Of a DNA stretch of 64,000 nucleotides, positions 16,763 through 26,335 are shown piece after piece. The position numbers were made by a program, and so were the translations under genes. How positions within the stretch are numbered: the stretch's first letter is position 1; the number at the start of each line of letters is the position of its first letter. Below the pieces are notes generated by a model that searched no databases, was not told where the DNA came from, and was given only the letters and a program-made list of their open reading frames with translations. Source of the DNA: Arthrobacter sp. U41 (GTDB lineage: Bacteria > Actinomycetota > Actinomycetes > Actinomycetales > Micrococcaceae); assembly GCF_001750145.1 (NCBI RefSeq), contig NZ_CP015732.1, positions 372,001-436,000 on the forward strand. The letters are read 5' to 3'.

Positions 16763-17875
16763 TCAGTCTTCCCACTGGAGGTCGTCAACGGCGTCGAGGA
16801 TGCGGTCCACGCCGGGAAGGTAGTAGTGCTCGAGCTTGGGCGCCGGGTATGGGATGTCGAAGCCGGTGACGCGGCGGATCGGCGCGGCCAGGTGGTGGAA
16901 ACAGCGTTCCTGGACCCGGGCGACGATCTCCGAGGCCACTGAGGCGAAGCCATGGGCCTCGGCGATAACCACGGCGCGGCCGGTCTTGCGGACCGAGGCG
17001 CAGACCGTCTCATCATCGAACGGCACGATCGAGCGGACGTCGATCACTTCCAGCGAGCGTCCCTCCTCGGCGGCCGCCGCGGCGGCGGCAAGTGCTGTGG
17101 GGACGGAAGGCCCGTAGGCGATCAGTGTCGCGTCGGTGCCGGCGCGGGCGACGGCGGCGCGGCCTTCGGAGGAGGTCCCGCGTTCGGTGTTCTCGGTGTG
17201 TTCGGCGCGGAGTGCGTCCAGGTCCACCTGGTCCTTGGACCAGTACAGTTTCTTGGGCTCCATGAACATCACGGGGTCATCGGAGTCGATGGCCTCGCGG
17301 AGCATCCGGTAGCCGTCGGCGACGGTGGCCGGCGTGAAGACCTTGAGACCGGCGGTGTGGGCATAGTAGGCCTCGGAGGAGTCGCAGTGGTGCTCCACTC
17401 CCCCGATCCCGCCGGCGTAGGGCACCCGGATGACCATGGGAAGCTTCACGGCGCCCTTGGTGCGGTTGTGCATCTTGGCGACGTGGCTGACGATCTGTTC
17501 GAAGGCCGGGTAAGCGAAGGCGTCGAACTGCATCTCGATGACCGGGCGCATGCCGTTCATCGCCATGCCGACGGCCATGCCGACGATGCCGGACTCGGCG
17601 AGCGGGGTGTCGAAGCAGCGGCTCTTGCCGAAGGTTTTGGTGAGCCCGTCGGTGATCCGGAAGACGCCGCCGAGCATGCCGACGTCCTCGCCGAAGACCA
17701 GGACCGAGGGATCCGCGTGCATGGCGTCGGCCATCGCTGTGTTCAGGGCCTTGGCGAGGGTGACGGTCTGCGGTCCGGTTTGTTCGGCTGCAACTGCGGC
17801 CTTGGCGGCGGCGCGAGCGGTGGCGGCGCTGACGTTGCCGTTGGTCTCGGACGAGGTGGTGATGGTGGGGCTCAT
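16763..17875 (-). CDS. bkdB: Branched-chain 2-oxoacid dehydrogenase E1 beta subunit
   Basis: A 370-residue transketolase-like subunit. Seen: TLAKALNTAMADAMHADP, VFGEDVGMLGGVFRITDGL, FDTPLAESGIVGMAVGMAM and the C-terminal transketolase domain with LEVIDVRSIVPFDDETV. With the alpha subunit it forms the thiamine-diphosphate-dependent decarboxylase of valine, leucine and isoleucine oxoacids. It overlaps the alpha gene by four bases (ATGA) and is followed by E2 after two bases, so the three are one operon. The first 30 residues are a variable Ala-rich extension. Confidence 0.88.
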   Translation of the reverse strand: MSPTITTSSETNGNVSAATARAAAKAAVAAEQTGPQTVTLAKALNTAMADAMHADPSVLVFGEDVGMLGGVFRITDGLTKTFGKSRCFDTPLAESGIVGMAVGMAMNGMRPVIEMQFDAFAYPAFEQIVSHVAKMHNRTKGAVKLPMVIRVPYAGGIGGVEHHCDSSEAYYAHTAGLKVFTPATVADGYRMLREAIDSDDPVMFMEPKKLYWSKDQVDLDALRAEHTENTERGTSSEGRAAVARAGTDATLIAYGPSVPTALAAAAAAAEEGRSLEVIDVRSIVPFDDETVCASVRKTGRAVVIAEAHGFASVASEIVARVQERCFHHLAAPIRRVTGFDIPYPAPKLEHYYLPGVDRILDAVDDLQWED

Positions 17876-19122
17876 CGTGCGGCCTCTGTCTTCGATGCGG
17901 CGTCGCGGGCGAGTTCGTCAGCGAGCATGGCGGACTGTTCCTTCAGCTGGGGCGTGGGGGTGGAGAAGACGTACTTGAAAAGATCCTGCGGTTCCACCGG
18001 AACTTCCTCGCTCAGGCCCTCGCGTAGCTGGGTGGCAACGGCCTCGGCCTTCTCCGCGATCCCGGCGGCGCGTGCGTCGTCGAGCAGACCGCGGCCCGTC
18101 AGGTAGGTCTTCATCCGGCTCAGCGGATCCTTGGCCACCCATTCGGCAACTTCGCTGTCCTGGCGGTAGCGGGTGGCGTCGTCGGCGTTGGTGTGGGCCT
18201 GCATGCGGTAGGTGTGGGCCTCCACAAGCAGCGGGCCGGAGCCTTCGCGGGCGAGCCGGACGGCACGGCCCAGCACGGCGAGGAGGGCGACGATGTCATT
18301 GCCGTCCACCCGTTCCCCGGCCATGCCGTAGCCCACGGCCTTGTGGGCGAGCGACGGCGCGACGGACTGATGCGCGAGCGGCACGGAGATCGCGTACTGG
18401 TTGTTCTGGACAAAGAACACCACCGGCAAGTGGAACACCGCGGCGAAGTTCAGGGCCTCGTGGAAGTCACCCTCACTCGTGGCGCCGTCCCCGCACATGG
18501 CCAGGACGACGGTGTCCTCGCCGCGCAGTTTGGCGGCGTGGGCGACGCCGACTCCGTGCAGCAGCTGGGTGGTCAGCGGGGTGCACTGGATGCCGACCTT
18601 GTGCTTGGCGGGGTCGTAGCCGCCGTGCCAGTCGCCGCGGAACAGCGTCATGGTCTGGACGGGGTCGACCCCGCGGGCCATCACGGCCACGGAGTCGCGG
18701 TAGGTGGGGAACATCCAGTCGCCCTCGGACAGGCAGAGGGCGGCGGCTGCCTGGCAGGCCTCCTGGCCGTGGCTGGACGGGTAGACGGCCATGCGGCCCT
18801 GCCGGACGAGGGCGGAGTTCTGGTCATTGACGCGGCGTCCGACGACCAGCTGCTCGTAGGCGGCCATCAGTTCCGCGTCGCCGGGGAGCGTGTATTCGTG
18901 GCCGGGCTGGGTGCCCTGTTCGGTGTGGGGGTTCAGGGTGCCGTCCGGGCCGACCATCTGGATCTGGTGCCGGGCCGGCAGCATGTAGTCCTCGACCGTG
19001 ATGCCGAACTTGCGCACGGCCTCGCTTGCGGCGTCTTCCGGCGCGTTGCCGGGTGCTGCGGCGCCGGGTGCCTGGTCCTCGGCTGCCGGGTGCTGCGCAG
19101 TGTGGTCTGCGGAGATCGTCAT
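17872..19122 (-). CDS. bkdA: Branched-chain 2-oxoacid dehydrogenase E1 alpha subunit
   Basis: A 416-residue thiamine-diphosphate enzyme. The cofactor motif MCGDGATSEGDFHEALNFAA with QNNQYAIS is complete; YPSSHGQEACQAAAALCL, ARGVDPVQTMTLFRGDWHGG and EAHTYRMQAHTNADDATRYR are family text. ATG 19122 has AGAAGGACGG just upstream. It is the first gene of bkdABC and is read divergently from the Lrp/AsnC regulator across about 160 bases. Confidence 0.88.
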   Translation of the reverse strand: MTISADHTAQHPAAEDQAPGAAAPGNAPEDAASEAVRKFGITVEDYMLPARHQIQMVGPDGTLNPHTEQGTQPGHEYTLPGDAELMAAYEQLVVGRRVNDQNSALVRQGRMAVYPSSHGQEACQAAAALCLSEGDWMFPTYRDSVAVMARGVDPVQTMTLFRGDWHGGYDPAKHKVGIQCTPLTTQLLHGVGVAHAAKLRGEDTVVLAMCGDGATSEGDFHEALNFAAVFHLPVVFFVQNNQYAISVPLAHQSVAPSLAHKAVGYGMAGERVDGNDIVALLAVLGRAVRLAREGSGPLLVEAHTYRMQAHTNADDATRYRQDSEVAEWVAKDPLSRMKTYLTGRGLLDDARAAGIAEKAEAVATQLREGLSEEVPVEPQDLFKYVFSTPTPQLKEQSAMLADELARDAASKTEAAR

Positions 19123-19194
19123 TGGTCCGTCCTTCTGTAGCCACTATTCGTTCCAAGTATGGCGCTGGACGATGTTTCGTATCCAGCTCCGCCG

Positions 19195-19244
19195 CGAATC
19201 GTGGAGAAGTCGAGAAAATTGTCCTATTCTGGAAGACGAATCGT
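19195..19244. promoter_or_regulatory. Paired CGAATCGT sites in the bkd/lrp divergent promoter
   Basis: The octamer CGAATCGT occurs at 19195-19202 and again at 19237-19244, exactly 42 bases apart (about four helical turns), in the gap between bkdA and the regulator. Same-face repeats at such spacing suit an Lrp-type octamer or dimer array. No binding consensus is known to me for this protein; the operator role is inferred from position. Confidence 0.4.
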
Positions 19245-19281
19245 AAGTGTCAGCTGGATTACCGGGGGAGGTTGTGGACAA

Positions 19282-19746
19282 ATGGCTGAGCCTGAGGCGG
19301 ACCAGACGGCGGTGCCGCTGGATGATGTGGACCGGAACATCATTGCGGAGCTGACCCGGGACGGCCGGATGTCCGTCACGCAGGTCGCGGAGAACGTCCA
19401 CATCTCGCGCGCCCACGCCTACACGCGGATTGCCCGGCTGACCGGCGAAGGGGTCCTGACCAAGTTCACGGCGCTGGTGGATCCAATCAAGGCTGGCCTG
19501 AAATCCTCGGCCTATGTGACTCTGAAGGTCCGGCAGCATTCCTGGCGGGAACTACGGGAGCTTCTGCGCGCCATCCCCGAGGTGCACCACATCGCCCTGG
19601 TGGGCGGGGACTTTGACGTCATCCTGCTGGTGCGGGCCGTGGACAACGTCGATCTGCGCCGGGTGATCTTCGACCAACTGCAGTCCATGCCCGGGGTGCT
19701 GGACACGCAAACGTTCCTGGTGTTTGAGGATGTGGATACGCGGTAG
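19282..19746 (+). CDS. Lrp/AsnC-family transcriptional regulator (probable bkd regulator)
   Basis: A 154-residue protein. ATG 19282 follows GGGGGAGG at the right distance; longer frames upstream lack this. N-terminal winged helix: LDDVDRNIIAELTRDGRMSVTQVAENVHISRAHAYTRI. C-terminal RAM/effector domain: GLKSSAYVTLKV, PEVHHIALVGGDFDVILLVRAVD and the final beta strand. Divergent position next to bkdABC indicates that it controls the operon in response to branched-chain amino acids, as BkdR does elsewhere. Confidence 0.88.
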   Translation: MAEPEADQTAVPLDDVDRNIIAELTRDGRMSVTQVAENVHISRAHAYTRIARLTGEGVLTKFTALVDPIKAGLKSSAYVTLKVRQHSWRELRELLRAIPEVHHIALVGGDFDVILLVRAVDNVDLRRVIFDQLQSMPGVLDTQTFLVFEDVDTR

Positions 19747-19976
19747 GAACGGCGCCTGGGTCTGCCCTTGGAGGGGAACTTACGTGCGGCGCGAGTCTCC
19801 GTACTGCCGCAATGCACTCCCTGAGCTTGAACACATGCAGGTCAGATCGGCAGGACGCCTGCCTGGACCAATTGCACGCCCAAATGACGGGTACAATTGG
19901 CGGGACCGCACGAATACTGCCGTTCTGGTGGCACGCCGTTGGGGTGCCCCGGCAATCGACACAGGGGGACCCCGGT

Positions 19977-21494
19977 TTGGACTTACGCGATTATCTGCGC
20001 TTAATACGACGGCATTGGATGCTCATAATTGCGTCAACGTTGATCGGTGTCCTCATCGGCGGAGCTGCATCCGTTTTGACCAAACCGATCTACACAGCAG
20101 AGACGCAACTATTTGTGGCTATTCAAAGCTCCGGGTCCGCCCAAGAACTTCAGCTCGGCAACAACTTCAGTCAGGCTCGGGTTCAGTCGTACGTAAAGAT
20201 AGTTGGATCGCCCGCCGTACTCCAGCCAGCAATTGACTCGCTTGGTCTTCAGGTCACAGCCGACGAACTTGCCGCCAATGTCAAAACCAGCACAGAGACA
20301 AGCACCGTTCTGATCAACATTTCGGTTTCGGACACCTCCGCAGTGCAAGCTGCCGCAGTGTCCCAAGCGGTGGCCAACAGCTTGATCAAGGTTGTCGACA
20401 CATTGGAGAAACCGCGAACGGGCGGGACATCGCCAGTCAGCCTTTCGGTTATCAAGCCTGCCGTAGCACCAGTGACTCCCTCTTCGCCCAATACCAAACT
20501 GAATCTTCTCCTCGGACTGCTACTCGGACTCGCTATTGGTGTCGCCGCGTCTATTCTGCGGAGCACCATGGATAGCCGTATCCGGAGCGAAGCGGACCTG
20601 CGCCAGGTAACAAACGCACCCCTCCTTGGAGGTATATCTTTTGACCAGGATGCGACGAAGAAGCCACTGCTGACACAGACGGGAGCACAGAGCCCGCGCG
20701 CAGAGTCGTTCCGCCAGCTGCGGACAAATCTGCAGTTCGCCAATGTCTCTGGGAAGGCCAAGACTGTACTGATCACTTCTTCAGTACCCGGTGAAGGCAA
20801 GAGCACTACTGCAACCAACCTCGCCATAGCGTTAGCTCAAGCCGGTCAGACTGTGTGCCTGGTGGATGCTGATCTCAGACGCCCGATGGTGAACGAGTAT
20901 CTGGGCCTCGAACGCAATGCTGGCCTCACAACTGCACTAGTTGGCGCCAGCGACGTAAATGATTTGCTCCAGCCTTGGGGAAACGAAAATCTTTACGTAC
21001 TTACATCAGGCCAAGTTCCGCCAAACCCGAGCGAGCTCTTGGGATCGAAGGAAATGCAGGATCTTATCAATCGCTTGGAACAGGCATTCGACACGGTCTT
21101 AATTGATGCACCACCACTTCTTCCCGTAACTGACGCCGCGGTCCTTTCCCAGCATGTAGGCGGCGTAGTCCTCGTGGCTGGCTCGCAGAAACTTCGTCGA
21201 CAGGATCTAGAGAAGTCCCTCAGCTCCCTCGCAATGGTTGGGGCAAACCTGTTGGGCGTCGTCCTTAACCGGCTGCCCGCCAAAGGACCCGACGCTTATG
21301 CATACGCGTATTACGGGCATGATCAGAAGTCCTCACCAAATGGCCAAACGCTGGAGAAGTCAGACAGAAGACCGCGGCCGGTGCCTCAAGATGCGGGAAG
21401 CCATGTTCGGAACGATAGCGAGTTCGAGGAAATACTAACGGATCATGGCGCACAGGCGGCCAAGAGCTTCCCGTCCAGTCGCTTTCGCGACTAG
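19977..21494 (+). CDS. Polysaccharide co-polymerase fused to BY-type tyrosine kinase (Wzz/CpsD-like)
   Basis: A 505-residue protein with TTG start at 19977 behind CAGGGGGAC; an upstream frame to 19812 reads as non-coding. It has a Wzz-type N-terminus (DLRDYLRLIRRHWMLII, first membrane helix), a periplasmic domain, a second membrane helix near LLLGLLLGLAIGVAASIL, then a cytoplasmic ATPase: Walker A SSVPGEGKSTTATNLA, Walker A' CLVDADLRRP and Walker B DTVLIDAPPLLPVTDA. A short tyrosine-rich tail (AYAYAYYGH) may be the autophosphorylation site. It controls chain length and export of the polysaccharide. A second copy of this architecture lies at 49129. Confidence 0.9.
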   Translation: MDLRDYLRLIRRHWMLIIASTLIGVLIGGAASVLTKPIYTAETQLFVAIQSSGSAQELQLGNNFSQARVQSYVKIVGSPAVLQPAIDSLGLQVTADELAANVKTSTETSTVLINISVSDTSAVQAAAVSQAVANSLIKVVDTLEKPRTGGTSPVSLSVIKPAVAPVTPSSPNTKLNLLLGLLLGLAIGVAASILRSTMDSRIRSEADLRQVTNAPLLGGISFDQDATKKPLLTQTGAQSPRAESFRQLRTNLQFANVSGKAKTVLITSSVPGEGKSTTATNLAIALAQAGQTVCLVDADLRRPMVNEYLGLERNAGLTTALVGASDVNDLLQPWGNENLYVLTSGQVPPNPSELLGSKEMQDLINRLEQAFDTVLIDAPPLLPVTDAAVLSQHVGGVVLVAGSQKLRRQDLEKSLSSLAMVGANLLGVVLNRLPAKGPDAYAYAYYGHDQKSSPNGQTLEKSDRRPRPVPQDAGSHVRNDSEFEEILTDHGAQAAKSFPSSRFRD

Positions 21495-21767
21495 GAGCAA
21501 GCTGGCGGTGACATCGCCACCGCAGAGCGAGATGCGGACGCGCTGAGCGTCGTGAATCAATGCGAGTGGGATGCAGTGGCCGGCGGTTGAGTAAGACCTC
21601 GGGCGCCCCAAACCACAGGAGACTTGGCTCGGGACTGTGCTGGCAAGTGTTCACTCGCAAGAGCTCGCCAACAATGTCTGGCCGGACTTGCTAGGTGTCA
21701 TCTTCGCCCCCAATCCGGCCACCGTGCGAATTCTTAAGGCTGTTATAGAAAGCGACCACCTAGTCCG

Positions 21768-23225
21768 ATGACGACATCCACGGCACACAGAGCCGCCAGA
21801 GGTGGCCTGGTCACCCTTGCTGGCCAGGCCATCAAGATGGTTCTACTCCTGCTGAATCTAGTGGTCTTGGGCCGTCTCCTGACCCCAGAGGACTTCGGCC
21901 TAGTGGCAATGGTTACCGCAGTGGTGGGCATGGCTGAGCTGGTGAGGGATTTTGGGATCACCACCGCCAGTATTCAGTCCCCAACCCTATCGATGATCCA
22001 GAAGAATAATCTCTTTTGGATTAATTCTGCACTGGGCCTCGGTCTCGCCGTCGTTGCCGCTTTGCTCAGTCACCCATTGGTCTTGTTCTATGGCGACTCC
22101 CGACTCGTTCCAATTACACTGGCGATTTCGTCCGTATTTTTAATAAATGGCATTCAGGCGCAGTACCAAGTTGAGCTGACCCGATCGCTCCGATTTAAGG
22201 CGCTAGCTCTAACTGATATTTCTTCGAATGCGGTCGCGCTCGGTGCTGCAGTCGCTGCCGCTTCACTGGGCGCCGGCTATTGGTCGCTCGTTATCATGCA
22301 ATTGACTTCGGCCCTACTTCTTCTCATTAGTCGCATGTTTGTAAGTGAATGGCACCCAGGAATGCCAGGAAGAAATGGGCAGGTACGGAAATTCCTCCGC
22401 TATGGCGGAAATCTCGGAGTCGCGCAGTTCCTGAATTACATAAGCGCCAACGCTCCGAGCGTTCTCATGGGCTATGCATACGGGGCGAGCGCCTTGGGCT
22501 CCTATTCGCGCGCTTCCCAAATAGCCACTATACCCGTCAATCAAGTATTTGGCCCGCTAACAAACGTTGCACTCACGACGCTCGTGCGAATTACTGACAA
22601 CAGCGCCTTCAATCGGGCCGTTGGAATAATGCAAATACTGCTGGGCTACACAGCTTCCCTTGGCTCGTCATTCCTAGTCGTATTTTCGGCGCCAATTATC
22701 CATCTCCTTCTAGGCGATAAATGGGGATCGGTCAGCCCTCTACTCCAGATACTGGCTGTCGGTATAACGTTCCAGGCAGCCACATTCGTCTCCTACTGGG
22801 TATTTCTCGCCAAGGATCGCACAGTATCACTTTTACGTTACAACTTGTTGACCAAGAGTATCGTCTTGTCGCTGACCCTGGTTGGTGGTTTCTTTGGAGT
22901 CGAAGAGATGGTTTGGGGCTACACCGCCGGCCTTATCTTAGCTTGGCCAATTTCAGTCCTCTGGTTGCGCACGATGGGAGTCCCCTCGGCAATACCGCTC
23001 TCAGGAGGGTTACGTTTCATTGGGCTCGGACTTGTTGCGACAATGGGCGGTCTTCTGATGCCACTTACTGGTGTCGTTGAGCTACCAGTGCTCGCTTCGG
23101 CTATCGGATGGTCTGTTGGACTTGTAGTTCCATTACTATTTCCCCAGACAAGGATGGATCTCAGAGTAATTTTTATGACCATGAGGCAACTTATCCGACC
23201 GAAACCATCTATCAAAGGAAACTAG
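21768..23225 (+). CDS. Wzx-type polysaccharide flippase (MOP superfamily)
   Basis: A 485-residue polytopic protein with about 12-14 hydrophobic helices. Family text: RGGLVTLAGQAIKMVLLLLNLVVLGRLLTPEDFGLVAMV and later YGASALGSYSRASQIATIPVNQVFGPLTNVA. It belongs to the lipopolysaccharide/teichuronic-acid exporter branch (TuaB/WzxC-like) and should move the lipid-linked repeat unit across the membrane. Its stop overlaps the GTG of the pyruvyl transferase gene. Base composition is visibly lower in GC than in the neighbouring housekeeping genes, as usual in polysaccharide loci. Confidence 0.9.
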   Translation: MTTSTAHRAARGGLVTLAGQAIKMVLLLLNLVVLGRLLTPEDFGLVAMVTAVVGMAELVRDFGITTASIQSPTLSMIQKNNLFWINSALGLGLAVVAALLSHPLVLFYGDSRLVPITLAISSVFLINGIQAQYQVELTRSLRFKALALTDISSNAVALGAAVAAASLGAGYWSLVIMQLTSALLLLISRMFVSEWHPGMPGRNGQVRKFLRYGGNLGVAQFLNYISANAPSVLMGYAYGASALGSYSRASQIATIPVNQVFGPLTNVALTTLVRITDNSAFNRAVGIMQILLGYTASLGSSFLVVFSAPIIHLLLGDKWGSVSPLLQILAVGITFQAATFVSYWVFLAKDRTVSLLRYNLLTKSIVLSLTLVGGFFGVEEMVWGYTAGLILAWPISVLWLRTMGVPSAIPLSGGLRFIGLGLVATMGGLLMPLTGVVELPVLASAIGWSVGLVVPLLFPQTRMDLRVIFMTMRQLIRPKPSIKGN

Positions 23226-24502
23226 TGACGACATTCTCAACTCGGCGCCAAGGTTTTAGTTCGCTTATGAGCCTCAGATCAAAGGCTTCATCCGTCCTCC
23301 AACACCCATTGGCGCTTCGGCTAATGATGCTTGGCGACCGCGCAGTGCTCCACCTGGCGCTTTCGGGAAAACACGAACGACTGGAAAAGCACGTAATTCT
23401 AAACTCGCCCGGGGATGGAAACATCGGCGATCAAGCCATGTTCGAAAGCTTCGTTAATAACGTTTCCCAGCAAGTGATAGCCGTCGTCAAGTCCCCTGAT
23501 GCTTATTCCACTGATGATATTGCCGATAAAAACAAGGTGGCTTTTCTCGTACTGCCCCACCTGATATATTCTAAATTTTTTGGTCATTATAGAGATATTT
23601 GGGCCATGGGACGTTCAATTCGCGGCGCTGAAAGTTTTTCGGTGATGGGGGCGGACATCATGGATGGGGGCTACGGCGTCCATTCTTCCATGGTCGAGTG
23701 GAACCTTGCGAGGACAATTCAGGAGGCTGGAATTCCCGCCAGGATATTGGGCTTCAGCTGGAATGGCCAAGCTAATCCCGAAGTAATCAGGCAAGCCCAG
23801 AAGGCTGGGCGCGCAGGAGTACGTATCCTACCGCGAGATCCGGACTCACTGGAACGTCTGGTTAAAGACAATATCGAGGGCGTCGTTCAAGCCGCAGACC
23901 TTGTTTTCGCGTTCCCTACCGATAGCTCAACAGCTCGCCCGGACAATTCTGGGGAACCCGGAGGGAACGAGGACGAAAAGCTGGCCGTTGTGAACGTGAG
24001 TGGACTCATCGGCCGCAAAATTGAACAGGATTCTGAATACGAGCACATCCTGCAAACGCTTGACGCGCTTGGATACAGGTGCCTGCTTCTGCCTCACGTG
24101 AGCCATTCTAAGGCAGACGATATTGCTGCCATCTCGAAGCTGCGCAGAAAGAGCCCAATGGCCCGACGTGCCGACGTTGTGGAAGCTCTGATCTCCCCTA
24201 GTGAAGTTCTTTCGCTTGTAAGAAGAGCAGACATGGTCGTAACCGGGCGGATGCACTTGTCAATTCTGGCCCTTTCTGCCGGCACGCCAGTCATAGTTCT
24301 GGCGACGCAAGGCAAGGTTTCCGGATTGATGAAACTGTTTGGCATTCCCGACCACTGTGTCGAACCCACCCTAGGGTTCGGCAAGAGAATCTCAAAGCTC
24401 CTTCGTGAAATTGAGAAGGATCGCTCCAGTATTTTCGATACGACGGCATCGAATCTTCAGGCCGTACGCGCCCTTTCTCAGGTCAACTTCCGCCACAGGT
24501 GA
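23225..24502 (+). CDS. Polysaccharide pyruvyl transferase family protein
   Basis: A 425-residue protein. GTG 23225 is chosen because AAAGGAA lies just upstream and it overlaps the wzx stop by one base. Seen: VILNSPGDGNIGDQAMFESF near the N-terminus, VMGADIMDGGYGVHSS in the middle and the C-terminal VVTGRMHLSILALSAGTPVI with a conserved histidine. Such enzymes transfer pyruvate from phosphoenolpyruvate to a sugar as a ketal, giving the polymer negative charge. It is the last gene of the left half of the locus; mobile elements follow. Confidence 0.88.
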   Translation: MTTFSTRRQGFSSLMSLRSKASSVLQHPLALRLMMLGDRAVLHLALSGKHERLEKHVILNSPGDGNIGDQAMFESFVNNVSQQVIAVVKSPDAYSTDDIADKNKVAFLVLPHLIYSKFFGHYRDIWAMGRSIRGAESFSVMGADIMDGGYGVHSSMVEWNLARTIQEAGIPARILGFSWNGQANPEVIRQAQKAGRAGVRILPRDPDSLERLVKDNIEGVVQAADLVFAFPTDSSTARPDNSGEPGGNEDEKLAVVNVSGLIGRKIEQDSEYEHILQTLDALGYRCLLLPHVSHSKADDIAAISKLRRKSPMARRADVVEALISPSEVLSLVRRADMVVTGRMHLSILALSAGTPVIVLATQGKVSGLMKLFGIPDHCVEPTLGFGKRISKLLREIEKDRSSIFDTTASNLQAVRALSQVNFRHR

Positions 24503-24614
24503 CAGTTCCCCTGCGCGAAAGAAGTGGTAGGAAACCGCGGCGAGAAATGCGGTGTCCTCGGGGATGACTGGCGCCGAGAAACATGTGGTCTACCCGTATC
24601 CCGTTCGAATAATG

Positions 24615-25706
24615 GGCGGTGTCATACCCTCGAAGCAACAACACGTTGAATAGAGGGGTTGCCGGTGGCGCGCAGGGCGTTGACTTTTTCGGATCGGGCG
24701 GATATCGCGGTGGGGCTTCAGGCCGGTAAAACGGACCGGCAGATCGGGTCCGATATCGGCCGGGACCACACGATCGTGTGGCGTGAACGGCGGCGGAATT
24801 CCACCAAGACCCGTGGCTACCGCCCTGTCACCGCAGACGTGAGGGCGGAGCGGAAACGCAGCCGTCCGCAGGCCCGGAAGATGGACACCGATCCTGTCCT
24901 CGCGGCACGGGTGAAGGCTGACCTGTTCCGGTCCAGGACGCCGCGGCAGATCGCCGGGCGCTTGCGTTTGGAAGCCACGGAGACCAGCGTTGAGACCATG
25001 GTTAAATCTCCTGACGCGCAAGGCCGGACCGTCTCCCACGAGGCCATCTACCGGTGGATCTACGCCCTGCCCAAGGGCGAGCTGGCGAAGTCCGGGATCC
25101 TGCTGCAGTCCAAACGAACCAAGCGAAAAACCCGCAAGCCGTTGGGTGAGCGGACAGGCGGGAGGATCATCGGCATGGTCAGCATCGATGACCGCCCGGA
25201 AGAGGCCGCGGACCGGCGGGTTCCAGGGGCGTGGGAAGGGGATCTCGTGGTCGGCAAGGCCGGCAGGACCGCTGTGGCCACGCTGGTGGAGCGGAACAGC
25301 AGATTCCTGATCATGCTCGGCCTTCCCGACGGCAAAAAGTCTGCAGGACTGGCCGATGTGCTGATCGAGAAAGTCAATGACCTGCCGGCACTGATGCGCG
25401 GATCCCTGACCTGGGACCAGGGCACCGAAATGGCCCGCCACGCCCAGCTGACACTCGCCACGGACCTGCCCGTGTACTTCGCCCACCCGCACTCACCGTG
25501 GGAGCGGCCCAGCAACGAAAACACCAACGGCCTCATCCGGGAATACCTGCCCAAAGGCGAAGTCCTTCCCAGCCACCAGCCGTTCCTGGACTCCATCGCC
25601 GATGAACTCAACGACAGACCACGCGCCGTCCTGGGCTACTTCACACCGAGGGAAGTATTCACCAAGCTACTCAACGACGACGTTGCTAAGACGGGTTGAC
25701 ACCGCC
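24615..25706 (+). mobile_element. IS30-family insertion sequence, copy 1
   Basis: A 1092-bp element whose ends read GGCGGTGTCATACC (24615) and, on the other strand, GGCGGTGTCAACCC (from 25706). ATG flanks both sides (24612-24614 and 25707-25709), a 3-base target duplication. It is identical to copy 2 at 26336-27427 wherever I compared them, including the complete protein, so at least one is a recent arrival. Confidence 0.93.
24665..25699 (+). CDS. IS30-family transposase (copy 1)
   Basis: A transposase of about 344 residues. I prefer GTG 24665, six bases after AGAGGGG, over TTG 24659, which touches that site. N-terminal HTH (LTFSDRADIAVGLQAGKTDRQIGSDIGRDHTIVWRE), then the DDE core with WEGDLVVGKAGRTAVATLVE (Asp), LTWDQGTEMARHAQL (Asp) and SPWERPSNENTNGLIREYLPKG (Glu). 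The frame is intact and likely active. Confidence 0.93.
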   Translation: MARRALTFSDRADIAVGLQAGKTDRQIGSDIGRDHTIVWRERRRNSTKTRGYRPVTADVRAERKRSRPQARKMDTDPVLAARVKADLFRSRTPRQIAGRLRLEATETSVETMVKSPDAQGRTVSHEAIYRWIYALPKGELAKSGILLQSKRTKRKTRKPLGERTGGRIIGMVSIDDRPEEAADRRVPGAWEGDLVVGKAGRTAVATLVERNSRFLIMLGLPDGKKSAGLADVLIEKVNDLPALMRGSLTWDQGTEMARHAQLTLATDLPVYFAHPHSPWERPSNENTNGLIREYLPKGEVLPSHQPFLDSIADELNDRPRAVLGYFTPREVFTKLLNDDVAKTG

Positions 25707-25862
25707 ATGGGCTACGGGCCCTCGACACAGTGACCCGTTCCGGACCACGAGGAATTCCTGGCCGCCGTGCTGTCCCGGGAAGTCGCCGCGGCTCTTCGTG
25801 GTTCGTGGGGAATTGAGTGAGGTGTGTCAAGGATGTGAGACAGCCGGTTGGTTTCTTTTTGG

Positions 25863-26022
25863 TTAGGCGGCCACGGGTAGTGGCTGGTTTTTGGTCTTGA
25901 AGTTGGCCATCGCCGTGGCCGGCGGCAACCCGTCATTGTTGGTATGGGGCCGCCAGCGGTTGTAGAACACCTCGATGTAGCGCATGGTCGCCCGGCGGGC
26001 GTCCTGCCGGGTAGCGAAGCTG
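25863..26022 (-). pseudogene. IS3-family OrfB C-terminal scrap
   Basis: The minus strand reads FATRQDARRATMRYIEVFYN, RWRPHTNNDGLPPATAM and ends NQPLPVAA followed by TAA at 25865-25863. This is the last 50 or so residues of an IS3-group integrase-type transposase, different from the nearby IS3 copy. It is cut off at its 5' side by the left end of the IS3 copy at 26023. The stretch 25710-25862 between it and IS30 copy 1 shows no gene. Confidence 0.75.
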
Positions 26023-26335
26023 TGAGCTGCCGCGGAGATATCGGACAGTGGGCCCTCTTAAAATGGGGGTCTACCGAAAGTAGAGATCAGCATGACCGCG
26101 TCACGTAAGCGATTTACCCAGGAGTTCAAGGACGAGCTGTGCCGCGAGGTGATCAACACGTCCAAGCCGATCAAGGACGTGGCCACGGCGTATGGTGTCG
26201 GGCCCGAGACGCTCCGCAACTGGCTGGTCAAGTACCGCGAGGCCAACGGCGGGACGGAGGTGGATCTGACGGTTTCGGAACGGGCCCGGCTGAAGGAGCT
26301 CGAGCGTGAAGTTCAAGAGCTGCGGGCGGAGACTG

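Noticed and set aside
15303..18106. Long open frames on the plus strand opposite bkdABC
   Set aside because: Shadows of the dehydrogenase genes; no domain text or ribosome sites.
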